From Paracoccaceae bacterium (GTDB taxonomy: Bacteria > Pseudomonadota > Alphaproteobacteria > Rhodobacterales > Rhodobacteraceae): a stretch of DNA of 5,070 nucleotides. The notes below the pieces were generated by a model. That model did no database searches and was not told the DNA's origin. It saw only the letters and a list, made by a program, of their open reading frames with translations. Where the stretch lies: positions 1 through 5,070 of the forward strand of contig JALSRF010000049.1 in the NCBI GenBank assembly GCA_026984895.1, in the 5' to 3' direction. A program made the position numbers and the translations under genes. Below, piece by piece: positions 1 to 5,070 of this stretch (position 1 is the stretch's first letter; the number at the start of each line of letters is the position of its first letter).

Positions 1-185
1 CCCGGCTGCAGTTCTGCGGCCAGCAGTTCCGTGTCGAAAGCCTGGATGCGCCGGGTCAGATCGCCCACGCCGTCGCGTGCCTTGCTCAGCGAACGGTTCC
101 AGACCGTTACCTCGTGCCCCGCCTGGATCAGGCGGCGCAGCCCCGGAAGGGCCGAAAGGCCCGTGCCGCACCAGTGAATCGTCAT
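1..185 (-). CDS. Saccharopine dehydrogenase family protein (Lys9-type, glutamate-forming side), N-terminal fragment
   Basis: Only the first 61 codons are present; the gene continues past the left edge. The translation starts MTIHWCGTGLSA and has a Rossmann GxGxxA motif (GTGLSA, residues 7-12) right at the N-terminus. It is followed by HEVTVWNRS at about residues 24-32, the typical second beta strand and turn that holds the adenosine ribose of NAD(P). This fits the N-terminal nucleotide-binding domain of the saccharopine reductase/dehydrogenase (Lys9, SDH) family. Such enzymes oxidise saccharopine to glutamate and 2-aminoadipate 6-semialdehyde in the cytoplasm. The ATG at 183-185 is chosen because AAGGGG lies 4 bases upstream and the Rossmann motif begins almost at once. 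The gene starts 10 bp after the stop of a Lys1-type gene, so the two are surely co-transcribed, and this neighbour is the main reason for the specific call. A homospermidine or carboxynorspermidine synthase-like member of the same superfamily is possible but fits the context less well. Confidence 0.72.
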   Translation of the reverse strand, partial: MTIHWCGTGLSALPGLRRLIQAGHEVTVWNRSLSKARDGVGDLTRRIQAFDTELLAAELQP

Positions 186-195
186 CTTGCCCCTT

Positions 196-1260
196 TCAGC
201 CCCTGTTGGCGTGGTTCCTGTTTGCGTGGTTCTCGAATGCGGTCCTGGCCCGCCGCCAGACGCCCGTTTCCAGATTGTCGAGTGTCAGCAGCCAGGGCAA
301 GAGCTGCCCGGCATAGTCGAAGGAACTTTCGACCGGCAGCAGGCTGGGCAGGTTGTCAATGGCCATGACATCCAGCGCCGGGTCGTCGTGAACGCGCAGC
401 GCCGGGCGTTCCCAGGTGGTCGTCCGGTCATAGACCTTGATCGGGGAAAAGGCACTGGTCGGGTCGCAGGCCACATCGGCGATCACCGACAGGCGCCGAC
501 GGGCGGCGCCGGCCGAGGCGGGAACGAATACCGGGCAGCCCTCGTTGGCGAGGATCGCGTTGACGAAGATGTCATGTTCGAGGATCTCGGGAAACGGCCC
601 GCCGGCGGCAGTTTCGGCCATGTCCCACGCGGTGGGGGACACGCCGACGGCCTGGCACAGGTCGCGCGCGCCGGTTCCCACCCGCCCGAGCGCTCCGATC
701 ACGATGACATCGGGGCGCGGCGCGGCGGCGCGGTCCAGATCCCGGCGCAGGTCTTCCAGCAGCGCATCGGCAAAGGTCGAAACCGGCCCGCAGATGCCGC
801 CCCGTCGCTGCGCCGCCCAGCATTTCAGGCCGATGGCGGCGCCCGCGAACCCGGCCCAGTATCCGAACGCCGCCACCCGCCGGCCGCCGGCGTCAACCAG
901 GTATTCCAGATCGTAAAGCATGCCGCCGCCGGACAGGAAGCGGTCAAGCAACCGCCGCCCGGCCGGCTGCCCCTTGTAGGCGTGGCCGAACATGATGTGG
1001 CGATGGACCAGCGGCGTGCCGTCGTCGGGCAGTTCCTTCAGCCCGAAGATGATGGCATCGCGCGGCGCCTCGGGCCAACTGCCTTCGGCAACGATCTCGC
1101 AGCCCGCCTGCCGGTAGCCCTCGATCGGGACCGCGCGCGCACGGCTTTCCTCGACGGTGACGCGAATCCCCCTGCCGATCAGTTGCGCGGCCCCCTCGGG
1201 CACAAGGCCGACCCGCTCTTCGTGGTCGCGCTGCTCGGCGCGTACCCAGAGATGTGTCAT
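196..1260 (-). CDS. Saccharopine dehydrogenase (NAD+, L-lysine-forming), Lys1-type; lysine-2-oxoglutarate reductase side of lysine catabolism
   Basis: The 354-residue protein is full length for the Lys1 family. It interconverts lysine plus 2-oxoglutarate and saccharopine using NAD(P)(H) in the cytosol. The N-terminal half is an alanine dehydrogenase/transhydrogenase-like domain, beginning LWVRAEQRDHEERVGLVP. Residues K75 (in GLKELPDD) and H93 (in MFGHAYKGQ) match the lysine and histidine proposed as the acid-base pair of yeast Lys1 (K77, H96). A Rossmann motif GALGRVGTGA lies at residues 189-198. The conserved C-terminal stretch IDNLPSLLPVESS begins at residue 301. The ATG at 1258-1260 is preferred over an upstream in-frame ATG near 1323 because GGAGGAG sits 4 bases before it and the family homology begins there. 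In bacteria lacking the fungal aminoadipate route this enzyme normally works in lysine degradation; that direction is inferred here from the second SDH-family gene 10 bp downstream. Oddity: the last residues contain a tandem NHANR repeat. Confidence 0.9.
   Translation of the reverse strand: MTHLWVRAEQRDHEERVGLVPEGAAQLIGRGIRVTVEESRARAVPIEGYRQAGCEIVAEGSWPEAPRDAIIFGLKELPDDGTPLVHRHIMFGHAYKGQPAGRRLLDRFLSGGGMLYDLEYLVDAGGRRVAAFGYWAGFAGAAIGLKCWAAQRRGGICGPVSTFADALLEDLRRDLDRAAAPRPDVIVIGALGRVGTGARDLCQAVGVSPTAWDMAETAAGGPFPEILEHDIFVNAILANEGCPVFVPASAGAARRRLSVIADVACDPTSAFSPIKVYDRTTTWERPALRVHDDPALDVMAIDNLPSLLPVESSFDYAGQLLPWLLTLDNLETGVWRRARTAFENHANRNHANRG
202..231. repeat. 15-bp tandem duplication at the 3' end of the Lys1-type gene
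   Basis: Two adjacent copies of CCTGTTGGCGTGGTT (202-216) and CCTGTTTGCGTGGTT (217-231) differ at one base. On the coding (minus) strand each copy encodes the same pentapeptide, giving NHANRNHANR just before the terminal Gly and stop. The unit is a multiple of three and keeps the frame, so it lengthens the C-terminus by five residues without harming the conserved domains. Confidence 0.85.
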
Positions 1261-1264
1261 GAAG

Positions 1265-1271
1265 CTCCTCC
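1265..1271 (-). promoter_or_regulatory. Ribosome binding site of the Lys1-type gene
   Basis: On the minus strand the sequence reads GGAGGAG, four bases before the ATG at 1258-1260. This near-perfect Shine-Dalgarno fixes the start and argues against the in-frame ATG some 63 bp further upstream. Confidence 0.85.
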
Positions 1272-1294
1272 AGCGTCGGGCGGTCGGTCTGCGT

Positions 1295-1323
1295 TCTCTA
1301 GGGCGATTCTGCGGCATTGCCAA
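1295..1323 (-). promoter_or_regulatory. Candidate sigma70-type promoter for the lysine-catabolic operon
   Basis: On the minus strand a -35 box TTGGCA (1318-1323; 5 of 6 to TTGACA) is followed by an exact 17-bp spacer and a -10 box TAGAGA (1295-1300; 3 of 6 to TATAAT). Alphaproteobacterial housekeeping promoters often have a good -35 and a degenerate -10, so this is plausible. A start about 7 bases on, near 1288, would give a leader of about 28 bases carrying the strong ribosome binding site. The call rests on pattern matching only. Confidence 0.42.
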
Positions 1324-1377
1324 CGGCGGACCCGGGCGCTCTGCCGGAATTGTGCGCCGGACCGGCCACCCCCGGGG

Positions 1378-1401
1378 CAGGACAGTTCGCAGGACAGTCC
1401 G
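1378..1401. repeat. 12-bp tandem direct repeat upstream of the lysine operon
   Basis: CAGGACAGTTCG (1378-1389) is followed directly by CAGGACAGTCCG (1390-1401), with one mismatch. The second copy also contains the small dyad GGAC-A-GTCC (1392-1400). The repeat lies about 55 bp upstream of the candidate lysine-operon -35 box, where an activator could bind, but no known regulator motif is recognised. Confidence 0.5.
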
Positions 1402-1452
1402 GCAGCTCGCCCGGTCCCGAACGCCCGCAACGATCGGCGCGCAATAATTAAC

Positions 1453-1466
1453 TGAACGGTCGTTAA
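1453..1466. promoter_or_regulatory. Operator-like palindrome TNAACG-N2-CGTTNA, possible TetR-family site
   Basis: The sequence TGAACGGTCGTTAA is a dyad with perfect AACG/CGTT arms around a 2-base centre, plus matching outer T and A. A longer nested pair, TTAAC (1448-1452) and GTTAA (1462-1466), overlaps it. It lies in the only AT-rich island of the divergent region, about 150 bp before the ligase start and 190 bp before the lysine-operon start. The core matches the AACGNNCGTT core reported for the TetR-family phenylacetate regulator PaaR of Thermus, as I recall it. TetR-type regulators commonly control acyl-CoA ligase operons. The regulator is not in this window, so the family assignment is inference. 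Confidence 0.45.
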
Positions 1467-1479
1467 AAAGTTCTGGCGA

Positions 1480-1497
1480 AAACGCATGGCACCGTTT
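1480..1497. promoter_or_regulatory. Second dyad AAACG-N8-CGTTT near the candidate ligase promoter
   Basis: Perfect 5-base arms AAACG (1480-1484) and CGTTT (1493-1497) flank an 8-base centre. The arms reuse the same AACG/CGTT half-sites as the palindrome at 1453-1466, but with a wider gap. The right arm overlaps the candidate -35 box at 1495-1500, so a bound protein could block transcription. Five-base arms can arise by chance, so this is weak alone and gains value only from its neighbour. Confidence 0.28.
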
Positions 1498-1523
1498 ACT
1501 TTGGTCGGTGCCTGGGCTTTAGT
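1495..1523 (+). promoter_or_regulatory. Candidate promoter for the ligase-ABC transporter operon
   Basis: TTTACT (1495-1500; 4 of 6 to TTGACA) and TTTAGT (1518-1523; 4 of 6 to TATAAT) are separated by exactly 17 bp. A start near 1530 would give a leader of about 90 bases before the TTG start at 1619. Both boxes are imperfect; this is the best plus-strand pair I found close to the gene. Confidence 0.3.
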
Positions 1524-1603
1524 TTCCCGGGCAATGACCGGGCGCGGAAGCGGGCAGACGAAAAATGCCGGCAGCGCGCACGGGGCGGCGAGGGAGCCTG
1601 CTT

Positions 1604-1611
1604 GGGGAGGA
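1604..1611 (+). promoter_or_regulatory. Shine-Dalgarno that decides the TTG start of the acyl-CoA ligase
   Basis: GGGGAGGA is a strong anti-16S match ending 7 bases before the in-frame TTG at 1619-1621. The alternative ATG at 1565 has only weak purine-rich sequence in front of it. If that ATG were used, this ribosome binding site would lie uselessly inside the coding region. Confidence 0.7.
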
Positions 1612-1618
1612 AACGGAA

Positions 1619-3586
1619 TTGGAAGAACGTTCGGCGTCGCGGGACCTTGTTTCGATCCCGGCCCTGCTGGAGCGGAACGTCCGCAAGTTCGGAACCAGCG
1701 CGGCCTACCGTGAAAAGGAATTCGGCATCTGGCAGAGCTGGAACTGGATCGAAGTGGCCGAAGAGGTGCGCGCGCTTGCGCTGGGATTGCTGGCCCTGGG
1801 CGCGAGAAAAGGCGATTTCGTTGCCCTGATCGGGCGAAACCGCCCCGCCTTCTACATGTCGATGGTGGCGGCCCAGAGCATCGGCGCGATCCCGGTGCCG
1901 CTTTACCAGGACGCCGTTGCCGAAGAGATGGCCTATGTTCTTGGCCACTGCGGCGCGCGATTCGTCATCGCCGAGGATCAGGAACAGGTCGACAAGGTTC
2001 TTGAAATTCACGACCGGACGCCGGAAGTCGAACATGTGATCTACCTCGACCCGCGCGGCATGCGCAACTACGACCATTCCCATCTGCATGCCTTTGACGA
2101 CGTCCAGGCCGAGGGCCGCGCGGCGCACGAACGCTTCGAAACCGAGTTCGAGACCCGCCGATCGGCCATCACCGAGGATGACATTTGCGTGATGCTCTAC
2201 ACCTCGGGCACCACCGGCAAGCCCAAGGGGGTGGTCCTGTCGAACCGGAACATCATCGAAAGCGCGCGGGCAAGCTGCGAATTCGACAGGCTGACCGACA
2301 AGGAGGACGTGCTGGCCTATCTGCCGATGGCCTGGGTGGGCGACTTCATCTTTTCGATCGGACAGGCCTACTGGGCAGGGTTCTGCGTGAACTGCCCGGA
2401 AAGTTCGGATACGATGATGAACGACCTGCGCGAGATCGGGCCGACCTATTATTTCGCCCCGCCGCGGGTGTTCGAAACCCAGTTGACCAACGTCATCATC
2501 CGCATGAACGACGCCGGCCCCATGAAACGGCGCCTGTTCGACCACTTCATGGCGCATGCCAGAAAGGTCGGGCCGGCAATCCTGGACAAGAAGCCCGTGG
2601 GACTGTGGGACAGGCTGAAATACCGGCTGGGCGATCTGCTCATCTACGGACCGCTGAAAAACGTGCTCGGGTTTTCCAGGGTGCGCGTGGGCTACACCGC
2701 CGGCGAGGCGATCGGCCCCGAGATTTTCGAATTCTACCGCTCGCTGGGGATCAACCTGAAGCAGCTTTACGGCCAGACCGAGGCGACCGTGTTCATCACC
2801 ATTCAGCCCGACGGCGAGGTGCGCGCGGATACGGTTGGCGTGCCGGCGCCGGGCGTCGAGGTGAAGATCGGCGACAACGGCGAAATCTACTACCGCTCTC
2901 CGGGCGTTTTCGTGGAATATTACAAGAACCCCGAAAGCACCGCCTCGACCAAGGACGCCGAAGGCTGGGTGGCCACGGGCGACGCCGGGTTCTTCGACGA
3001 GGAGAGCGGGCATCTGCGCATCATCGACCGGGCCAAGGACGTGGGCAAGATGGCCGACGGGCGGCTGTTCGCGCCGAAATACATCGAGAACAAGCTGAAA
3101 TTCTACCCCAACATCCTGGAAGCGGTGGTATTCGGCGACGGGCGCGAAATGTGCACGGCCTTCATCAACATCGACCTGACCGCGGTCGGCAACTGGGCCG
3201 AGCGCAACAACATCGCCTATTCCTCATACCAGGAACTGGCCGGGCATCCGCAGGTCTACGCGATGATCCAGGCCCATGTGGAAGAGGTGAACCGCGCGGT
3301 CGCCTCGGATGCGATGCTTTCGGGCTGCCAGGTGCACCGCTTCCTGATCCTGCACAAGGAACTGGATGCGGACGACGGCGAACTGACCCGCACGCGCAAG
3401 GTGCGCCGCCGGCTTGTCGAAGACAAGTATGCCGACCTGATCACGGCGCTCTACGACGGCTCGGCAGAGGTCCGCACCGAGACCGAGGTCACCTACGAGG
3501 ACGGCCGCAAGGGCACGATTTCGGCCACCCTGGAAATCCGCGATGCCCGGGTATGCGAAACGACGAACGACAAGGCGGCGGCATAG
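1619..3586 (+). CDS. AMP-dependent acyl-CoA synthetase/ligase (long-chain fatty-acid-CoA ligase-like), transporter-linked
   Basis: The 655-residue protein belongs to the ANL adenylating superfamily and would activate a carboxylic acid with ATP to an acyl-AMP and then to acyl-CoA in the cytoplasm. Visible motifs are the phosphate-binding loop YTSGTTGKPKG (194-204), YGQTE (384-388, adenine/Mg site), ATGD (452-455, ribose-binding Asp455), the hinge region DRAKD (470-474) and RKVRRR (593-598), in which Lys594 is the likely catalytic lysine. It is longer than typical 540-560 residue ligases, resembling FadD15-type long-chain enzymes. About 55 residues follow the catalytic lysine region, including TEVTYEDGRKGTISA. 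The TTG start is preferred because of the strong upstream ribosome binding site and because the 18 residues added by the ATG at 1565 have poor codon use and no family look; that ATG would give 673 residues. The stop TAG directly abuts the ATPase start, so the genes are translationally coupled. The acid substrate (fatty, aromatic or other) cannot be told. Confidence 0.88.
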   Translation: MEERSASRDLVSIPALLERNVRKFGTSAAYREKEFGIWQSWNWIEVAEEVRALALGLLALGARKGDFVALIGRNRPAFYMSMVAAQSIGAIPVPLYQDAVAEEMAYVLGHCGARFVIAEDQEQVDKVLEIHDRTPEVEHVIYLDPRGMRNYDHSHLHAFDDVQAEGRAAHERFETEFETRRSAITEDDICVMLYTSGTTGKPKGVVLSNRNIIESARASCEFDRLTDKEDVLAYLPMAWVGDFIFSIGQAYWAGFCVNCPESSDTMMNDLREIGPTYYFAPPRVFETQLTNVIIRMNDAGPMKRRLFDHFMAHARKVGPAILDKKPVGLWDRLKYRLGDLLIYGPLKNVLGFSRVRVGYTAGEAIGPEIFEFYRSLGINLKQLYGQTEATVFITIQPDGEVRADTVGVPAPGVEVKIGDNGEIYYRSPGVFVEYYKNPESTASTKDAEGWVATGDAGFFDEESGHLRIIDRAKDVGKMADGRLFAPKYIENKLKFYPNILEAVVFGDGREMCTAFINIDLTAVGNWAERNNIAYSSYQELAGHPQVYAMIQAHVEEVNRAVASDAMLSGCQVHRFLILHKELDADDGELTRTRKVRRRLVEDKYADLITALYDGSAEVRTETEVTYEDGRKGTISATLEIRDARVCETTNDKAAA

Positions 3587-4405
3587 ATGAAGGACCACGG
3601 GGATACCGGCCATGCGGCCGAGGACAAACGCCGGATCGGCGGCGTTCTCATGGCGCTTGAAAACATCACGCTGCGCTTTGGCGGCGTGACGGCGATCTCG
3701 AACATCTCGTTTGACATCCGCGAAGGCGAGATCCGCGCGATCATCGGGCCCAACGGGGCGGGAAAGACCTCGATGCTGAACGTGATCAACGGGTTTTACC
3801 ACCCGCAGGAAGGCAAGATCACCTTTCGCGGCCGGGCCCGTGCCGCGATGAAGCCGCACGAGGCCGCAACCCAGGGCATTTCGCGCACCTTCCAGAACGT
3901 GGCGCTGTTTGCCGGGATGACAACGCTTGACAACATCATGGCGGGGCGCGCGCTGAAGATGCACCGCAATTTCTTCTGGCAGATGCTGCGCTTCGGTCCG
4001 GCGCTGGAAGAGGAAATCGAACACCGCCGCAAGGTAGAGGAAATCATCGACTTCCTTGAGATCGAGCACATCCGCCGCACCCCGGTCGGGCGCCTGCCAT
4101 ACGGGCTGCAAAAGCGTGTCGAACTGGGCCGCGCCCTGGCCGCGGAACCGTCTCTGTTGCTGCTGGACGAACCGATGGCCGGCATGAACGTCGAGGAGAA
4201 GGAAGACATGAGCCGCTTCATCCTGGATGTGAACGACCAGCTGGGCACCACGATCGCCCTGATCGAGCACGACATGGGCGTGGTCATGGATCTGGCCGAC
4301 CGGGTGGTGGTTCTGGACTACGGCAGGAAGATCGCCGACGGCCCGCCGCAGGAAGTCCAGGCGAACCAGGACGTGATCGACGCCTATCTGGGAGTGCCGC
4401 ACTGA
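3587..4405 (+). CDS. Branched-chain amino acid-type (HAAT) ABC transporter ATP-binding protein, LivG-like
   Basis: The 272-residue cytoplasmic ATPase would power a Liv-type importer. All ABC motifs are present: Walker A GPNGAGKT (54-61), Q-loop TFQN with Gln103, a LivG-style signature LPYGLQKR (160-167) in place of canonical LSGGQ, Walker B LLLDEP (181-186) with the D-loop after it, and the switch histidine His218 in IEHDM. The helical insert between Q-loop and signature and the C-terminal tail (DVIDAYLG) fit LivG rather than the shorter LivF. The ATG at 3587 begins immediately after the ligase TAG. It adds about 21 hydrophilic residues before MALENITLRFGG; an internal ATG at 3650 is an alternative but has no better ribosome site, and the RRIGGVL stretch looks like real family sequence. 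The stop overlaps the next gene by one base (TGATG). The family's natural substrates include branched-chain amino acids, amides, urea and aromatic acids, so the name says nothing certain about the cargo. Confidence 0.92.
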   Translation: MKDHGDTGHAAEDKRRIGGVLMALENITLRFGGVTAISNISFDIREGEIRAIIGPNGAGKTSMLNVINGFYHPQEGKITFRGRARAAMKPHEAATQGISRTFQNVALFAGMTTLDNIMAGRALKMHRNFFWQMLRFGPALEEEIEHRRKVEEIIDFLEIEHIRRTPVGRLPYGLQKRVELGRALAAEPSLLLLDEPMAGMNVEEKEDMSRFILDVNDQLGTTIALIEHDMGVVMDLADRVVVLDYGRKIADGPPQEVQANQDVIDAYLGVPH

Positions 4406-5070
4406 TGGACATGCTTTACAATATCTTCGTGGACCCGTTTGCGCAGATGGCGGCGGCGCCGGACTTCCTGTTGCAGGTGCTGTGGGAGGGCTTCGTGACC
4501 GGCACGCTCTACGCGCTGATCGCGCTTGGCTATGTGCTGATCTTCAAGGCGTCCGGGGTGTTCAACTTTGCCCAGGGCATCATGGTGGTGTTCGCAGCGC
4601 TGTCGCTTGTCGGGTTCCACGAGGCCGGGCTGCCGGCCTGGCTGGCGCTGATCCTGGCGCTCGGGGTCATGGCGGTGCTGGCGATCGGAACCGAACGGCT
4701 GGTGCTGCGCCACCTCGTCAACCAGGAAGAAATCATCCTCTTCATGGCCACGATCGGGCTTTCGTATTTCCTGATCGGCGCCGGAGAGCTGATCTTCGGG
4801 GGCGAAACCAAGTCGATGATCACCGAGCAGCTGGGGCTGCCCACCGGCTCGACCACGCTGGATGTGGCCGGGGGCATCGTGATCCTGCAGCATATCGACA
4901 TCGCCGCGGCGGCGATCGCGGCGCTGATGGTGGCCGCGCTTGCATTCTTCTTCTCGAAGACGCGCATCGGGCGCGCCTTGCGCGCGGTCGCCGACGATCA
5001 CCAGGCGGCGCTTTCCGTGGGCATTTCGCTGAACCAGATCTGGGCGGTGGTCTGGTTTGCCGCCGGCATC
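4405..5070 (+). CDS. Branched-chain amino acid-type (HAAT) ABC transporter permease, LivH-like, 3' truncated
   Basis: An open frame of 222 codons starts at the ATG overlapping the ATPase stop (TGATG) and runs without a stop to the right edge. LivH proteins are near 290-340 residues, so roughly the first two thirds is present. The product is an inner-membrane channel subunit. Hydrophobic segments are seen at about residues 21-46, 53-72, 77-94, 108-131, 162-183 and from 209 on. The family hallmark NFAQGIMV (54-61) follows the first segment. The cytoplasmic coupling loop reads TRIGRALRAVADD (186-198) and continues to about SVGI (204-207); it is the EAA-like region that docks on the ATPase. GGGAG at 4390-4394, inside the upstream gene, can serve as ribosome binding site, and termination-reinitiation at TGATG probably adds to it. 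An in-frame ATG at 4411 is a minor alternative start. A LivM permease, a LivF ATPase and a periplasmic binding protein are expected beyond the edge. Confidence 0.9.
   Translation, partial: MDMLYNIFVDPFAQMAAAPDFLLQVLWEGFVTGTLYALIALGYVLIFKASGVFNFAQGIMVVFAALSLVGFHEAGLPAWLALILALGVMAVLAIGTERLVLRHLVNQEEIILFMATIGLSYFLIGAGELIFGGETKSMITEQLGLPTGSTTLDVAGGIVILQHIDIAAAAIAALMVAALAFFFSKTRIGRALRAVADDHQAALSVGISLNQIWAVVWFAAGI

Larger units (their letters stand above)
1261..1618. other. Divergent intergenic regulatory region between the lysine operon and the ligase-transporter operon
   Basis: This 358-bp stretch separates two operons transcribed away from each other. The short open frames across it show no family motifs, have no good ribosome binding site and carry unusual codons, so I treat it as non-coding. 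It is GC-rich except for an AT-rich island at about 1441-1470 (20 of 30 bases A or T) that stands out sharply from its surroundings. It holds a candidate minus-strand promoter, a 12-bp tandem repeat, two dyads, a candidate plus-strand promoter and the Shine-Dalgarno for the ligase. No intrinsic terminator is expected or seen here, because both flanking genes begin in this region. Confidence 0.8.

Noticed and set aside
187..1455. Long plus-strand open frame of 422 codons opposite the Lys1-type gene
   Set aside because: It is antisense to a gene with clear family motifs, is rich in Arg/Pro/Gly as expected from a GC-rich shadow frame, and has no recognisable domain.
1448..1476. TTAACT as a plus-strand -35 box within the AT-rich island
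   Set aside because: At 17-bp spacing the -10 position reads TTCTGG, with no resemblance to TATAAT; nearby spacings are no better.
1257..1487. Small minus-strand open frame of 76 codons covering the intergenic region
   Set aside because: It has no good ribosome binding site, an Arg/Ser-rich product, overlaps the start of the Lys1-type gene and its ribosome binding site, and crosses the candidate promoter.
1487..1502. TGGCAC as the -24 element of a sigma54 promoter
   Set aside because: The TGGCAC is perfect, but the required GC of the -12 element ten bases after the GG is missing (TT is found there).
1565..1567. ATG as the start of the ligase
   Set aside because: It has a weak ribosome binding site, the extra 18 residues look non-coding, and a strong Shine-Dalgarno lies just before the in-frame TTG 54 bases downstream. 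It remains a formal alternative.
1496..3013. Long minus-strand open frame of 505 codons opposite the ligase
   Set aside because: It mirrors the ligase codons (many His, Val, Arg, Asp), shows no family motif and has no convincing start; it is a shadow of the ligase gene.
2185..3660. Second plus-strand frame of 491 codons inside the ligase
   Set aside because: It is an out-of-frame reading of the ligase with an Arg/Gly-rich product and no motifs, while the ligase frame carries all expected adenylation motifs.
3224..4402. Minus-strand open frame of 392 codons across the ligase/ATPase junction
   Set aside because: It spans two well-supported plus-strand genes and has the same shadow composition; nothing suggests a real antisense gene.

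Overview
The window reads as ordinary, GC-rich alphaproteobacterial chromosome, most likely from a Rhodobacterales (Roseobacter/Paracoccus-like) organism. This rests on the base composition, the codon use (GGC, CTG, GCG, ATC dominant) and my recollection of similar proteins in that order; no database search was possible. Two metabolic operons diverge from one intergenic region. Five protein-coding genes are supported, two of them cut by the window edges. I see no rRNA, tRNA, mobile element, CRISPR array or phage gene.

Left part (1-1260, minus strand): a two-gene lysine-catabolic unit. The first gene encodes a Lys1-type saccharopine dehydrogenase (the lysine/2-oxoglutarate side, called LKR when it runs toward saccharopine). 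Ten bases later comes the start of a second saccharopine-dehydrogenase-family protein (Lys9-type, glutamate-forming side), which runs off the left edge. Together they would convert lysine plus 2-oxoglutarate, through saccharopine, to 2-aminoadipate semialdehyde plus glutamate.

Middle (1261-1618): a non-coding divergent region. It holds a strong ribosome binding site and a plausible sigma70-type promoter for the lysine operon, a 12-bp tandem repeat, an AT-rich island with a perfect AACG-N2-CGTT dyad that looks like a TetR-type operator, a second dyad, a possible promoter for the right-hand operon, and a strong Shine-Dalgarno that points to a TTG start for the ligase gene.

Right part (1619-5070, plus strand): a tightly packed operon of an AMP-forming acyl-CoA ligase, a LivG-type ABC ATPase and a LivH-type ABC permease that is cut by the right edge. 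The genes abut with 0 bp between ligase and ATPase and overlap by 1 bp between ATPase and permease. The likely logic is import of a carboxylic acid or amino-acid-like compound by a branched-chain-type (HAAT) transporter, with CoA activation of the imported acid. LivM, LivF and the periplasmic binding protein are expected just beyond the right edge. The substrate cannot be read from the sequence.

I did not find a clearly new biological system. The best leads are the operator-like dyads, the unknown substrate of the ligase-transporter pair, and the atypical hinge and C-terminal tail of the ligase.
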